This document shows, one piece after another, positions 34,594-46,399 of a stretch of 64,000 bases of DNA. A program made the translations under genes and the position numbers. Source of the DNA: Gigaspora rosea (Eukaryota > Glomeromycota > Glomeromycetes > Diversisporales > Gigasporaceae); contig QKWP01000429.1 of NCBI GenBank assembly GCA_003550325.1, forward strand, positions 180,483 through 244,482. Reading direction: 5' to 3'. A model generated the notes under the pieces. The model saw nothing but the letters and a program-made list of their open reading frames with translations. It was not told the origin of the DNA and ran no database searches. The first letter of the stretch is position 1; the number at the start of each line of letters is the position of its first letter.

Positions 34594-34880
34594 ATGTTGA
34601 TGCCGTGAACAAAGTCACGGGGCAACCATTTGTCACGAGACCATGACCCGGGCCCATGATGCAGGGTGATCATTATGATCGTTGGGTAAGTATTAATTGA
34701 TGACAGAGGTGATGCATTTAAGAGTCGGATAAGTATGTATATTGAGTAAGGGATAATGGATAGTTGAATAAGTATGAGGTCATAAGGAGTAGTTATTTAA
34801 GAGAGGTAAATATGGGAATTCCGTTAGCTCGATGCTAGTCTAGCTTTGTCATTAAGTCACGTAGTCTAAAAAGAACGAAA
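34594..34880 (+). repeat. LTR-like repeat beginning with a stem-loop (second copy)
   Basis: Starts GATGCCGTGAACAAAGTCAC, with TGCCGTGA pairing with TCACGGGGCA, and follows the same order of blocks as 18682-18970. No partner LTR nearby. Confidence 0.4.
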
Positions 34881-36460
34881 TAAGTTTGAATAAAGTTAAA
34901 ATAACAGTCTGTGTAAAAAATTTAATTTTAGTGCGCTTTGCGCACTTAATTTTTAAATTGATGTGCAATAAATTTTAAACTTAAAGTGTTTATAAGTCAT
35001 CAAGCATTTGATTAGATAGTATAATTATATTGATTATACTAAAAGATTTTTATATTATAGCATGTTTGAAATCTGTGACAAGTTAAGCAACAGATATCAA
35101 TTACTTGACCAACAATATACGTATCCGGCGTCATGTATAAATTTCATTTACATTTAATTAAATAACTTGGTTTACACTAAAGTAGCTTTAATTATTTTTT
35201 TTTTATCGCATTATCGTTATATATATTTATAAAATTTAAATATTTGTATATTGAAAAGTTCTGCATAACAACAATAAGCTAATTTAAAAGATATTCGATT
35301 CTATTATATTTATTAATAAGCGAAATTAAATAGTTTTCGATTATATGTATTAGCAATAAGCGAAATTAAATGGTTTTTCGATTATATTATTAATTTTAAT
35401 TTCTATCGCTATGTAAAAAAAATTTATTAATCAAACATGTTAAATAAATTAATGAACAAAACAAAAAAACATAAAACCTTTAATTCGCTAATTTTTGCCA
35501 ATATTCGCGCGCAAAACTCTTTGCAGTATGGGCATGCTTTAAAGTTTTAAATTAGATATGTATAGTTCTGTGTGAAAATTGGGTTTAAAAGTTTCTGATA
35601 AAAGGTCCAAGAAATCACTAATTAATCGATAAATTATTAAATGCAACTAACCGACTGAAAAACCACTACTTTATTATAACATATTAAAATTTGTTATTTC
35701 AAGATTTATTGCAATAAAATTTATATAATACAAACCAGTGGTGTGTGTTCGTTACGTTATTGACACATTCTATACTTAGATATACACTAATCGATATAAA
35801 CAATATTTCATATGTAATTTTATCCTGTCAAAGTGATGAAAAAAAGTGTAAAACTAAGCGATATAAAAAATATTTTGTATATAGGTTATACTGTTAAAAT
35901 GATGAAAAAGTGTATAACTTGCTAAGTCTTATTTTATAGTCAGGTAATATTATTAATCATATAATAAAATTACATAGAATTTTACTTTCTAATTCGCTTT
36001 ATATCCTTAGACCTTTATATGTAATTGTCTAAACCGTTATCGAATATGTATAGAGTCAGTCAAATAATTGATATCTGTGGCTTAATCTGTCACATATTTC
36101 AGACTTGCATACATCACGAACTTTGAAGGTTATATATTTACTTGATATTATCAAAATCTTTCAGCATGAGCCTTCTTTGTCAACTAACTTAAATTTAGAT
36201 GAGCAAAATTGAGGTGCTTAAGAATACTTTAAAATAGTTTAAAAGTAAATTTTAACTAATCAAAAATTATTAAATATGTTTATTGTTTAATTAATAAAAG
36301 TAAATTTTAACTAATTAAAAACTATTAAATGTATTTATTGTTTATCAATAATAAATAAAAATAAGGTAACATATTAGAAAAAATTAGTATATCTAAATTT
36401 TTAAATTTGTCATTGTTTTATATACCAATATTTGTAAGATTTTTCAAAATCAAATAACTT
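34881..36460. other. Non-coding AT-rich stretch
   Basis: No supportable gene. A short GTGCGCTTTGCGCAC hairpin is at about 34940. Confidence 0.35.
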
Positions 36461-38100
36461 GATATATGGTCCATTTAAAGCTATCATTAAATGATCATTG
36501 AGTGTTTCAATATGCATCTGATTACAAAGTTGAGTTTTAATAAGCTTTTGACAAGAAAAAATTTGCTCAATAGTTGTATTAGAAACAGAAATAAGTAAAG
36601 CAATTTGAATTAAATAGAAGTAGTGAAAAAATCAAACCAAAATATAGTTTGTGAAAAGTAAAGTTCCATGCATCAATATATTTAATAGATTGATAGTTTT
36701 TAAGAAAAAATTTGCCCATTTTTTATTTACTAATTAACCTTTTTTATCTAATACAGTAGTAGTATAAATTGTTGATCATTAATAATTTTTTCTATTTCAT
36801 AAAAGTTGCAAAGAATATTAATTGCTTTATTACCATAAATTCTAAATCATTATCAGATGCAATTGTTTTGGATCATATATTTTTATAGTTTTATAAAATT
36901 CTCAATTTGGAAAGTGATTATTAAAACTTACTATTGTAGCAGATGCGAATTCAAAATAAAAAAAGGAGCTTAAGTAATATTCAAATTATTGTGTAGGTAA
37001 AACATCATTATTACCAATAAATTGAGCTTGTAATACATTACATGCTATTATAACATGTTGTTTAATATCCATAAATAAGATATAATCTGATTTAAAAATA
37101 CCTATCAATTTATTTATTATAAAAAAAATAATCTGCTAAGAACATAGTGTTATCCTATATCTGGTTCAAAGTTAGCAGGTAACTAGAGAAATCTTAGACA
37201 GTGAACACTTTGTATAATCTCACTTGTTACTGTGATTTATCTAAGTTAATATGGTGTTTTTACAAAATTTAACAAAAAGGTTTAAGGTTATTTGCAATTA
37301 TAAAAGAGGGTACAATTAAAAGTATATGAGGATACTAATAATTGTTTAATTTGTGTTATAAATAGTTGTATTTTATTGTTAAAAGAGTATGAAGGCTTGA
37401 TTTTGTACTTGGGGTTCACATCGGCTGCTTTTATACTTTTCGATTTTTTTTACAAATATAATAAGCTATATCTACTACATGTGTAATATATTCTACAATT
37501 ACTATTAATAAAATATATAGTACAAATAAAATAAATATAAAATATGTAATAAATGATGCATTAAATAAATAGAATAAATAGAACATATGCTTTAAAAACT
37601 ATATTTTTTAGATATGTCATATATGACATTTTTGTCTGCAGCAATTGCCTAGCTAATCATATTGCTGATCTAAGATTAGATTTTTGATAACTCCTATCTT
37701 GTCAGTTAGTGGTTATACAGAGACATTCTATAGCTCATTAGAACAGTCTCAGCAATCCGAGTTGAATAGTAGTTTTTCATCAAATTTTCAAATTTTGATT
37801 ACTAGATTAGGAGTTATACAGTATTTATTTTTGCATTTTTCTATAGATCAACAATAGTTACAATTTCAAAAGTTTATTGATATCTGCTAAAAAAGTAGCA
37901 ACTTGTGTATTATTTGCTACTTTATCTAGCAATACTACTTTAATCAATTCTACATTCTGATAAAAATTATAAATAATATTTGACATAAAAGCCATCAAGA
38001 TGATACAATATTCAATATCATTAATACAGGTTCTTCTAATGTATTTTGTACTATTTTCAATGCTAACTAACATTTAAAGAGCTACTAAAATATGTATAAA
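36461..38100 (-). pseudogene. Decayed hAT transposase
   Basis: The minus strand ends (36610-36465) in a hAT C-terminal dimerisation-type stretch: SVSNTTIEQIFSCQKLIKT, then LCNQMHIETLNDHLMIALNG. Further upstream (about 37115-36985) it reads LIGIFKSDYILFMDIKQHV and AQFIGNNDVLPTQ, in the expected order. A 71-residue open piece (38073-37858) may be the central region. Frames are broken throughout. The dimerisation-domain match is convincing; the upstream limits are guesses. Confidence 0.55.
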
Positions 38101-38205
38101 TTCCTTTTACTAATTTTTTATATTTTGCAAAATATAATACTTTTTCACAGCATCTTGACCTGCAAGATGCAAATTATCACTATGCAATAATTTTTAGCAG
38201 GGTTG

Positions 38206-38370
38206 GCATTGGACAATGTCCAAATAAATTTAATTGGACATTTGAACATTTGGACATTTGGACCTTCAGACTTTGGACAATGTCCAAATAAATTGTAAAA
38301 TTATTGGACATATGTCCAAATTGTCAATTGGACATATGTCCAATTGTTCAATAATTTTATTGGACAATTT
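38206..38370. repeat. TTGGACA-motif repeat, degraded hAT-type MITE
   Basis: Begins CAGGGTTGGCATTGGACA, like the 79-bp MITE at 25699, and consists of TTGGACATATGTCCAAT-type palindromic motifs. The right terminus and target duplication are not identifiable. Confidence 0.5.
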
Positions 38371-38467
38371 TAATAATATGACGACAAAAGCTGAATAGGT
38401 TACCCTCTTTCTTTTGGTCAAAAAACTCAAAAACATCTTTGATCTAAAAATAAACTACCTCACAATT

Positions 38468-38812
38468 GACAATAGTTGCTATATAGTAAAGTTCAAACTT
38501 TACTATGCAAATCAATTAAAGTTGCTTAAGTAAACTTCTTTAGGTGATAAAAATACATTTACACTAAAATTTTTATTAGAATAGGAGAAGTTTTTATTAT
38601 TTGACTTTTGATTTTTACGTTTTACAAAAAAAATTAAAATTTTTTAAAAAAAAAATTTTTGACGAATGTAAAAATCAAAAGTCAAATAATAAAAAGTTCT
38701 CTAATCCCAGTAAAAATTTTAGGATAAGTGTATTTTATCTCCTGAATAAGTTTACTTAAGCGACTTTAATCAATTCATATAGTAAAATTTAGACTTTACT
38801 ATGTAGCAATGA
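38468..38812. repeat. 345-bp imperfect palindrome
   Basis: GTTGCTATATAGTAAAG at the left pairs with CTTTACTATGTAGCAAT at the right, and pairing continues through AAGTAAACTT and TATTATTTGACTTTTGAT to a centre near 38640. The arms contain AAGTTTACTTA followed by AGTAAAATTTAGA, as in the palindromes at 9296-10420 and 49098-49600. Confidence 0.75.
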
Positions 38813-39780
38813 TTTGCGATTAACCAAAAATCAATTATATCTGAAATAAGCTACCCATTTTTTTATAATATACTTTTATTTTAAAATTAACAATAAAATC
38901 AAATATTGTTATTAGTTTTTTTTTGAAATACAATTATTTTACAGCTTCTAAACTCTGTTTGATTAATCATATTTATTAGCCAATATCAAATATATATATT
39001 GTAAGAAAAATAGAATATAAGTTGATTTAGTAGCATGAATATATATGTACATATGCATATTTTATAATAATAATAATTATTATTATTATCAGTATACTTT
39101 TTAAATATACTATAAATTAAAGATATTTTGTATTAGTAAATACTGGCTGTAAAATAAGAAATATGAAGATTTCGTATCAGTGATTCGGGTGATAACGTCA
39201 AACAAAAATAACAGTACAGAAGTATAGATGTGTGCCACCAAGAAAAATTCTGTAGTCATTCTCTAATAAGAACCAGGAATAAATGACACATCACGTTAGT
39301 ATTATATAAATTTAATATTAAAATCAATAATCCATTTACAACTAGTTTAGTTTATAGTATTTGTTGATAGTCTTCTCGATCAGGCTTTATATTTGACGAT
39401 TAAAATGACACCACATTTTACTTATTATCTTTACAACTTTTTGTTCGTATATTTTTAATGCACACATATATAATATAGCACAAAAATCTTATCATTGACA
39501 ACTTTTGGAGTAATAGCTCTTGTGCCCTTACCAAAATGTAATTATCTCCTATTTGCTGTATTTTTTATATATTATTTATTTTTTAATACTGGTATTAAAT
39601 TATACATACCAAATAATTTGCAGTATTTTTTTTTGTTCATATATTTATTGTATAAATTTTGATATTGGCATTAAATAGTACTAAATAAATTTGCTGTAAC
39701 TAAATAATATTTTCATAATGTTTATTTTGCCGTGTATCTTTTTAATGATAATACTATATTTATTTAAGAATTAAATCATA
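38813..39780. other. Non-coding AT-rich stretch
   Basis: No gene recognised. It directly precedes the aspartic protease remnant, so some of it may be its decayed 5' part. Confidence 0.3.
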
Positions 39781-40890
39781 GGAATTGCTCTTTTTGTGCA
39801 CTCCGAAGATGTTGGAAAAGGGAGATCAATTATGTTTGGAGGAATAGATTTAGGATATATCATAGGTTAGTATCAAATTTTTATTTCATATTATAGAATG
39901 CCGCTATAAAAAAATCATATTGATGCAATTACTTATCTCAGTAGATTATCAAATATATATTTATTTAAAATATAAACCTTATGCAATGCTTTAAACTCAT
40001 AAAAAGGCATAACTAAATATAATCATCGATCACATTTCAAAAAAAGGGCTAATCATTATGTATTACTGGTTTTTCATAATCATTGATTCACCCATATTTA
40101 TTTGTCCTCTTACTGATTCATTTATTAATCTTCATTTAAATTTTGTAAATTTGCTAAGGTAGTGTAATAACAAAAAAATTTTTATAAAAAAAGTCAACTA
40201 TAAAAACATTAGCAAAAAAAAAAAGTCACAGCAAAACATTAGCAAAAAAAAAGTCCCAGCAAAACATTAGGTGCAGTATTATAAATTAATTATCTTGCAT
40301 TGTTATTCTTAATACAGTAACTAAAAAATAAAAGGAAATAATGAAAGTAATATAGTATACAATCTCTTATGCAACTCACAACTAATCAGCAAATAACAGT
40401 AATGTTATCAATATATATATAAATAATATTGCAACTAACATAACTGGTTAAACATTGAAATCCAAAACTTTCAATTAGATAATAATTATGCCAGTAAAAT
40501 TGTAAATCAATTACCTGGAGGCAATTATTCTAATGGAGATGCAATGATAGATTGTAACACTTCATCTACTTTTTGATATATTTTTTGAAATTGCAAATAA
40601 AAAGTGGAGATTACCATCAAGCATAATTTCTAAGGATCCTATAAATGGAACAAACAAATGTGAATCTATAATTACTGGCAGCTTTAATGATACCTTCTTT
40701 GGTAATTGGAAGTGCTTTTTATTATATAAAAAATGGTTATATTATAATTATAATCACATATTTTCTAATAATCTAAATTATTAAATCATAATTAAAAAGG
40801 ATTTTTATATTATCTTCGATCAAACAAAATCACAACTTGGCATGGCTCTTCGAAGTAATATTAATTATGGTTCCGCTGGTGGTGTGCGTA
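39781..40890 (+). pseudogene. Pepsin-like aspartic protease remnant
   Basis: A first exon-like piece (39781-39865) reads GIALFVHSEDVGKGRSIM and FGGIDLGYI, typical of the pepsin family ahead of the second active-site loop. After a GT...AG-like gap, a piece near 40445-40580 has GDAMIDCNTSSTF where the family has D-T-G-T/S-S. The catalytic Asp is kept but Thr-Gly are changed, and a TGA follows. Later, 40801-40875 reads IIFDQTKSQLGMALRS, the family's C-terminal strand. The N-terminal lobe is missing. Short direct repeats (ACATTAGCAAAAAAAAA) interrupt the region at about 40205-40270. Confidence 0.6.
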
Positions 40891-41828
40891 TTTAGCTTGT
40901 TTTATAATACTGTATATACCTTATTAATCTTATCATTTTTATCTAATTTTTTTTAATTAACAACCCTTCACTCAAGAAGATAAAGCAACTGACAATTGAG
41001 ACCTCTGATTTGATACTAAACAAAAGGTAGTCGTGGGCGAATTAATAAAAGACTGAAACTTATTCTCAATTACTTTAAATGCTAATGGCTTAACTCATAA
41101 ATTCGAACCAGGTCAATCAGCAGAACATATTTTTTCTTTTATTTATTTTAGCTTTATAGGATGCTAAGCTCCCGCACTTTGGGTACCTTCGCCTTTTTCG
41201 TAAATGCTAGGTAGTTTTTCTTATTCTAAGACATAGCCACCGGTGGGGAAGTCCTCTTTCGTCTTATACTAGACTAACCATTCAAATACCTATTTCTTTA
41301 CCTGAAGATACATATATAAATTGCTTGATCAAGAAAAAAGGACTCAAGCATTTTCTGCAGACGAGACTGATTCTGATGAGTACTACTATCTAGGTGATAA
41401 TTATTATGCGCAAGAAAACTTTACATATACAATTGAATTTATTCAAACCAACAAAGTAACAATAATAATTTTGCATGAAGTTATTTAGTTCATACTTCTT
41501 TTTTTAGTAGCAAATGCTTCGAATTATCTATGGAAAATCACAAGAAGGGATCATTTTGTGCGTATTTGTTTTACATTATTGTATATGTTTTGACAATATT
41601 AATTTTCAACTTTTTCGAATAATTTATATTTCAGTTATGGCATTGTGTTTGATTTTATAGCATTTCATGATCTTACTCCTAGTACAGGTACTTGTTTTAT
41701 ACCTTGTATGGCTCATAATGAGTCTTTAAATGCAGACATTACAAACGATCTGTGGGCAGTAACGTTGGCTACAATTCCAAGATAACTGAGCAATGCAGTT
41801 GTACTAGAAACCAAGAATGAAAGCCTAG
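40891..41828 (+). other. Unrecognised decayed coding-like DNA
   Basis: Broken open stretches, for example an acidic ADETDSDEYYYLGDNYY segment near 41357-41410 and FIPCMAHNESLNADITNDLW near 41695-41755. GC content is slightly higher near 41140-41280. I cannot assign a family. It ends at the junction where the split LTR resumes. Confidence 0.3.
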
Positions 41829-43482
41829 TTCTTTATTAATAATTATGCAATGTAATTGTATAGTATATAGGGTATAAATAAGTCATATTGAGCGCAAGAG
41901 AAAGCAGCTCTTATTCTCATCTTAATAATAGTCTTTGTAATTATTTTGGGAATATTGATAGTACAAAACATTAATAACAAGCGAGTGTTCAATATATTCA
42001 CATCTAGTTAGATTTCAGTGCTAAAATAATAGTATCGCTTAACCCGGTGACATATTAGGACCTGGGTAAGTGAAAGTCGTTACTAATAAAATTTAAAACT
42101 ATTACACAACCTTCTATTTGGAAGCTGTACCACTGTCAACATGGGAGGGTCAGATTTGGCAAAACTGTATTACTGTGGCAAAGAGGGTGATGGTATTGAG
42201 GGTTTTCTTTACGACTTCATGAGCTTTTCCATGTCAAAGAATTGGAATGAGGCAACCAGGTGTAGGATAGTGTGTGTATATGTACCGGAAAGAATGAGAA
42301 CATGAGTACGTAAATTAATAAAAACTGCAATGGTAGTTGGGATGATCTAAAAGATGAAATAATTAGAAAGATAGAGATGAGAATGATGAAGAGGCAAAGA
42401 TAAAATGTTTAAAATCGATTGTACAAAATAATAAAGAAACTGTTAGGGAATACATTAACAGATTTGAAGCCTATTTAGAACTAATCAAAAATATTGTGAA
42501 GAAAGATCAAAAGCTCAAATAGTTTCTAGAGGTGTTAAAAGATCCATTTCAAACCAGAGTGGAGTTCATTGCCCTAAGAAGTATGATAATGCTAAAAACT
42601 AGGCTTTACAAGTTGAGAATATCGAAAGAAAAAGGAAAATAAGGATACACAGAAGAGTATGGTTACCAATAATGAGGTTGTTCATATGATTCAAATGATA
42701 TTGATGAATTATTAGCTCTTTTAGTGAAATAAAAATCAATCATGTGGAACAGCAATCTATGAATCGTGAGGACATAGAATCAAATATTAAAGAAGTTTTG
42801 ATGAAGGAGAAAAGAAGCAAAGACAAAAACTAGGATCAGAAGAGTGGCTCAAAAACAATAAAATGCTTTAACTGTCATGAGAAAGGTCACATAGCACAAA
42901 ATTGTCTGAAACAAAATCATTCTAAAGAAAGTAAAACTGATGATGTTAAGTTGCTAGAGCAGACGTGCGTTTTATAGTACTCACAAAAGGACCAATAGAT
43001 ATAGAGCAAGACTATCTTCAAATTGAAATAATAGATGTCAATAGATTGTTTGATGTGAGGGTCTTAAAAAGGAAATTGGAAAATGAATCACTGTCACCTT
43101 CCAAGAGAAATAAGGTTCAAGAACCTGTAATTGCTAAACTATTATCAAAGAAAGATAATCACAGGTTCAATAAATGCTAAAGGATAGATATTGGGATACC
43201 TTTAGTATTCTGATATCTACTTTTTATGCATCTATTTATAATTCGTTTTGCCACAATTATTTGGTGGATATATAGCAACATAAAAGATGAATACCGGTAC
43301 AACATAAAAGATAAATATCGGTTTACTAAAGGTTATATATTAACATCCCGATATTGATCTTTTATATTATAATTATATATCTGTTTTGCCATGATTATTT
43401 GGCAGATCTATGGCAACATAAAAAATGAATATCAGTACAAAATTAAAATAAATATTAGTTAACTAAAGGTATATTTTAATAT
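41829..43482 (+). mobile_element. LTR retrotransposon copy 2 (LTR remainder, gag, satellite)
   Basis: 41829-42052 is the right two thirds of the LTR, ending CGGTGACA. It is followed by the same leader (TATTAGGACCTGGGTAAGTG), a decayed gag and the start of the 138-bp satellite (43190-43478). The satellite is cut by the poly(A) end of the LINE. Together with 33178-33282 it corresponds to 11974-13900 of the first copy. Confidence 0.75.
42141..43180 (+). pseudogene. Decayed retrotransposon gag (copy 2)
   Basis: ATG at 42141. It shares the order of copy 1: an IEGFLYDFMSFSMS segment, a CVYVPERMRT segment that ends in a TGA where copy 1 has TGG, a lysine-rich linker and a complete CCHC zinc knuckle, CFNCHEKGHIAQNC, near 42860-42905. 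It breaks before the C-terminal piece at 42965-43180. The knuckle binds RNA in active elements. Stops make this copy inactive. Confidence 0.75.
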
Positions 43483-43491
43483 CTTTTTTTT

Positions 43492-44640
43492 TAACTTAGC
43501 AACCATGCTCTACTTTATTAGCAGTTTACGTAAAAAAGATTACATGAACTCAAAACTAACTATAATATAGGCTAATACCCGGCTAACTCCTCTAGTGCCC
43601 AGGTACGGTTGTTGCACTGATGTTTGATAGTCTCGCAGCTATATACGATTTTCCTCATATATTTCTGCGAGAGCATGTTCAGGTCCTCAGCTACCTTCAA
43701 AACAAAATTATACAAATATATATAAAAGAAAAAAAACTACTTTCGCATCCACCAACTCACAATGTGCAAACCCCTTATTTGACTTAACATTGAGTTCTCA
43801 ACTAACTCATTCACTGAATCCTCCACCTCTTGTTTCTTTTGTTTTTTTTCACTCTCTGTCTTTTCTTTTAGCCTCTATGAGCTCTGGGTCTGGTGGCTCC
43901 TTGTTGTGAACTTCGAAATCCTTACTTTTCTTTTAAGAGATCTCTCTATACCAACTCCTTTTTCCCACTTAATGACTTCATTACATCTCTCCTTCCAAAT
44001 AAAACAGTAAAAACCTTCTTGTACTATGTACAGAATCGCATCCATACAGATTCTTGCATCCTTTCTGGACAGTCGCTTTTTATACAATAACTCGAGTTTC
44101 TCTCTTTCTACAAGACCACTTAAATAAACTTCCTTTCTTTGAAACGAACTTCTTTACTATCACTTAACAGAATTTCACTTAAGTCCCAAGTACTTAGCAA
44201 AAGTCTTGCATCGTCCGAAAGTACTGCTCATGCAGCACTTAGTGCTATGTTTTCTGTTCCTGCCACATCTCTTCCGCAAAACTATACCGAATTAAATGCC
44301 TCATAGTTTCCATAGTCTCCTACTTACAAAAAATACAATTTGGTGATTTATATAGCCAAGGCTTATAGGCGTGCAACTCGTTCAAAGTTGGGAGAAGTTG
44401 AAACATTCCTTTGATTCGCAATGTTAATTTGAAACTGCTCTCCATTCCTCTACACCTAACTCCTCCCAATTCCTTAAGCCTTGACTATCTGTACGACCAA
44501 TCTAGCTTATCACTGTTATGATTAAATTCTGCTGCTAGACTTTTACTTGAAAGGAGACATCTTCTCTCAAAGGCTCTTCTCTTTAACTGCAAAATGAATT
44601 TACATAGACAGGTGTCGATATGTTTTCCATTCCACCATAG
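43492..44640 (-). pseudogene. LINE C-terminal tail and 3' region
   Basis: Between the poly(A) and the RNase H domain. A 70-residue open piece (44087-43875) contains IWKERCNEVIKWEKGVGIER. The rest has stops and frame changes. Nothing else recognised. Confidence 0.5.
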
Positions 44641-45300
44641 AGATGCATTCAATGCGAAGAGTTAGTGGATATCCACTTCCAGTCTTCTTCAAGATATGCT
44701 GCTTCTTTTGCTAATTTATCTGCAAGTTTATTCCATACTATACTATTGTGAGCCTTCACTTTACAAAGTTCCACAGAGAGATTTTTGACTTGGACTATCT
44801 CAAAGATCTTATCGAGAATTGACCTATTTTTCAATTTGAAACTCTTTTTGAAGCGAACACACTCTCAATACTACTAATTGCTGCTAAACTATCTGTCTTA
44901 ACTACAACTACAGAATCTGATTTTACTACAACAATGCACAAAGAATTGCAACCAATTCAGGTCTCGTCGATGAAGGCCAATCGGCCACCTGATTTTCCCA
45001 ACCAGATTAACAATCTCCTCCTCTTTATCTACTTGTACCCAAGCAGAACCCATTCTATCTTTAATACCTTCCTCCTTCTTGTACAAAGAACCATTAGTAC
45101 AAAAAACATAGTCCGATTTTTCCTCCAATATATTTTTTCCACCATGCCTAATAGTAACTTTGTGATTTTTCTACTTAACCCTTGTTTTTTAATCATTTCA
45201 AATTCTATTCTATTAACTTCTACTATCATAGCTACACTTTCCGTACTATCTTGATCTTTCGGTGCAATTTCGTAAGTAGTATGCCGATAATAGTTCAAAG
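44641..45300 (-). pseudogene. LINE RNase H domain (decayed)
   Basis: Read on the minus strand, 45128-44898 begins with FCTNGSLYK, where RNase H normally has T-D-G-S, so the first catalytic Asp is replaced by Asn. 44834-44649 has KVKAHNSIVWNKLADKLAKE, which matches the family's C-terminal H...ADxLAK pattern. The frame shifts between the two pieces. RNase H would degrade the RNA strand during reverse transcription. Confidence 0.7.
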
Positions 45301-46113
45301 GAAATGATATTAACTAGTCATTTTCTTTTTTGACTATACTGTCTACTCTACTAATACATTCTTTTAGTTCTATTGAGAATTGACAGTCACTCTCCTTTCC
45401 TCCTTTATTTAAGACACATCCTTTACACCTCTTAATTCTGACTGCACCTTTCACTTTTTAGGTTTCGACCCAATGCTCCACTATGGCTTTGCACCTGAAC
45501 TTTTTGCTTATGCGTCCCAAAAAGTGTGTAGTTGAATTTTTTTCCTTACTACTACCAAATCCTTGCACCTTTTATCATCACTAACTTTTTTCTTTATTGG
45601 TGATGTAGACTTATTACTTTCACCTTCTAGTCAGTACTCCCTTTTAAGCTCCCTTAAGGACTCGTTTTTCAGAACCTTATTTTCGATTCTTCTAAACCAA
45701 TCCAGTGTTTTCCCCCTCATGCTTCTTTCTGTTATACCTCTAACTTGTTGCTATGATATCAAACCTGTGCCTGTTGGGTCTATTAACTAGTTCAGTGATA
45801 CCAGTTCCAAACCAACCCTTGAATTTATCGAGTTTTTAATCATTCTCTCATTTAGAAAACTTACAATTGCAATCTTTTTGCTATACGCTTTATTCTGAAT
45901 ACTTTGAGATTCAAACTTTAAGTTGATTAGTTTGCATTTTTCTATCACATTGCATTATAGATTTCCTTTCCAGAGAATAATGTGTTGCGCATCAAAAGGC
46001 ACACTACGAACATTCTGTAGTATACCAGCCTTGATTGCACCTTGTTTTATTTTTAGCTCTGCCAGGCTTTCTAGACCTTCACTACAGTTTAGTCTTTTTA
46101 AGAGACTTGTCAC
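45301..46113 (-). pseudogene. LINE region between thumb and RNase H
   Basis: Decayed minus-strand coding-like DNA with several short frames; no separate domain recognised. Expected position of the polymerase connection region. Confidence 0.4.
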
Positions 46114-46399
46114 TAGGGTTCCTCAAATTCAAATCAAATCAAATATTGGATCAATTTGAATTTGATCAAATCAAATTGACCCTGATTTGAATTTGATTTG
46201 ATTCAAATATTTGAATTTGAATTTGATTTGAATTTGAATTTTTAATAGCAATTTTCAAATAAAATCAAATATTTGTCAAATCAAATCAAATTTGGCCATA
46301 TTTGAATTTGATCAAATCAAATATAGTCAAATTTGAATTTGAATTTGATCAAATATTTGATTCAAATATTTGAAAATCAAATCAAATTGCGGAACCCTA
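46114..46399. mobile_element. hAT-type MITE with AAATTTGAATTTGA motifs (286 bp)
   Basis: Ends TAGGGTTCC and GGAACCCTA, flanked by CTTGTCAC (46106-46113, 46400-46407). The interior is almost wholly TTTGAATTTGA and CAAATCAAAT in both orientations. Same terminal nine bases as the right end of the element at 8935-10619. It interrupts the LINE. Confidence 0.92.
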
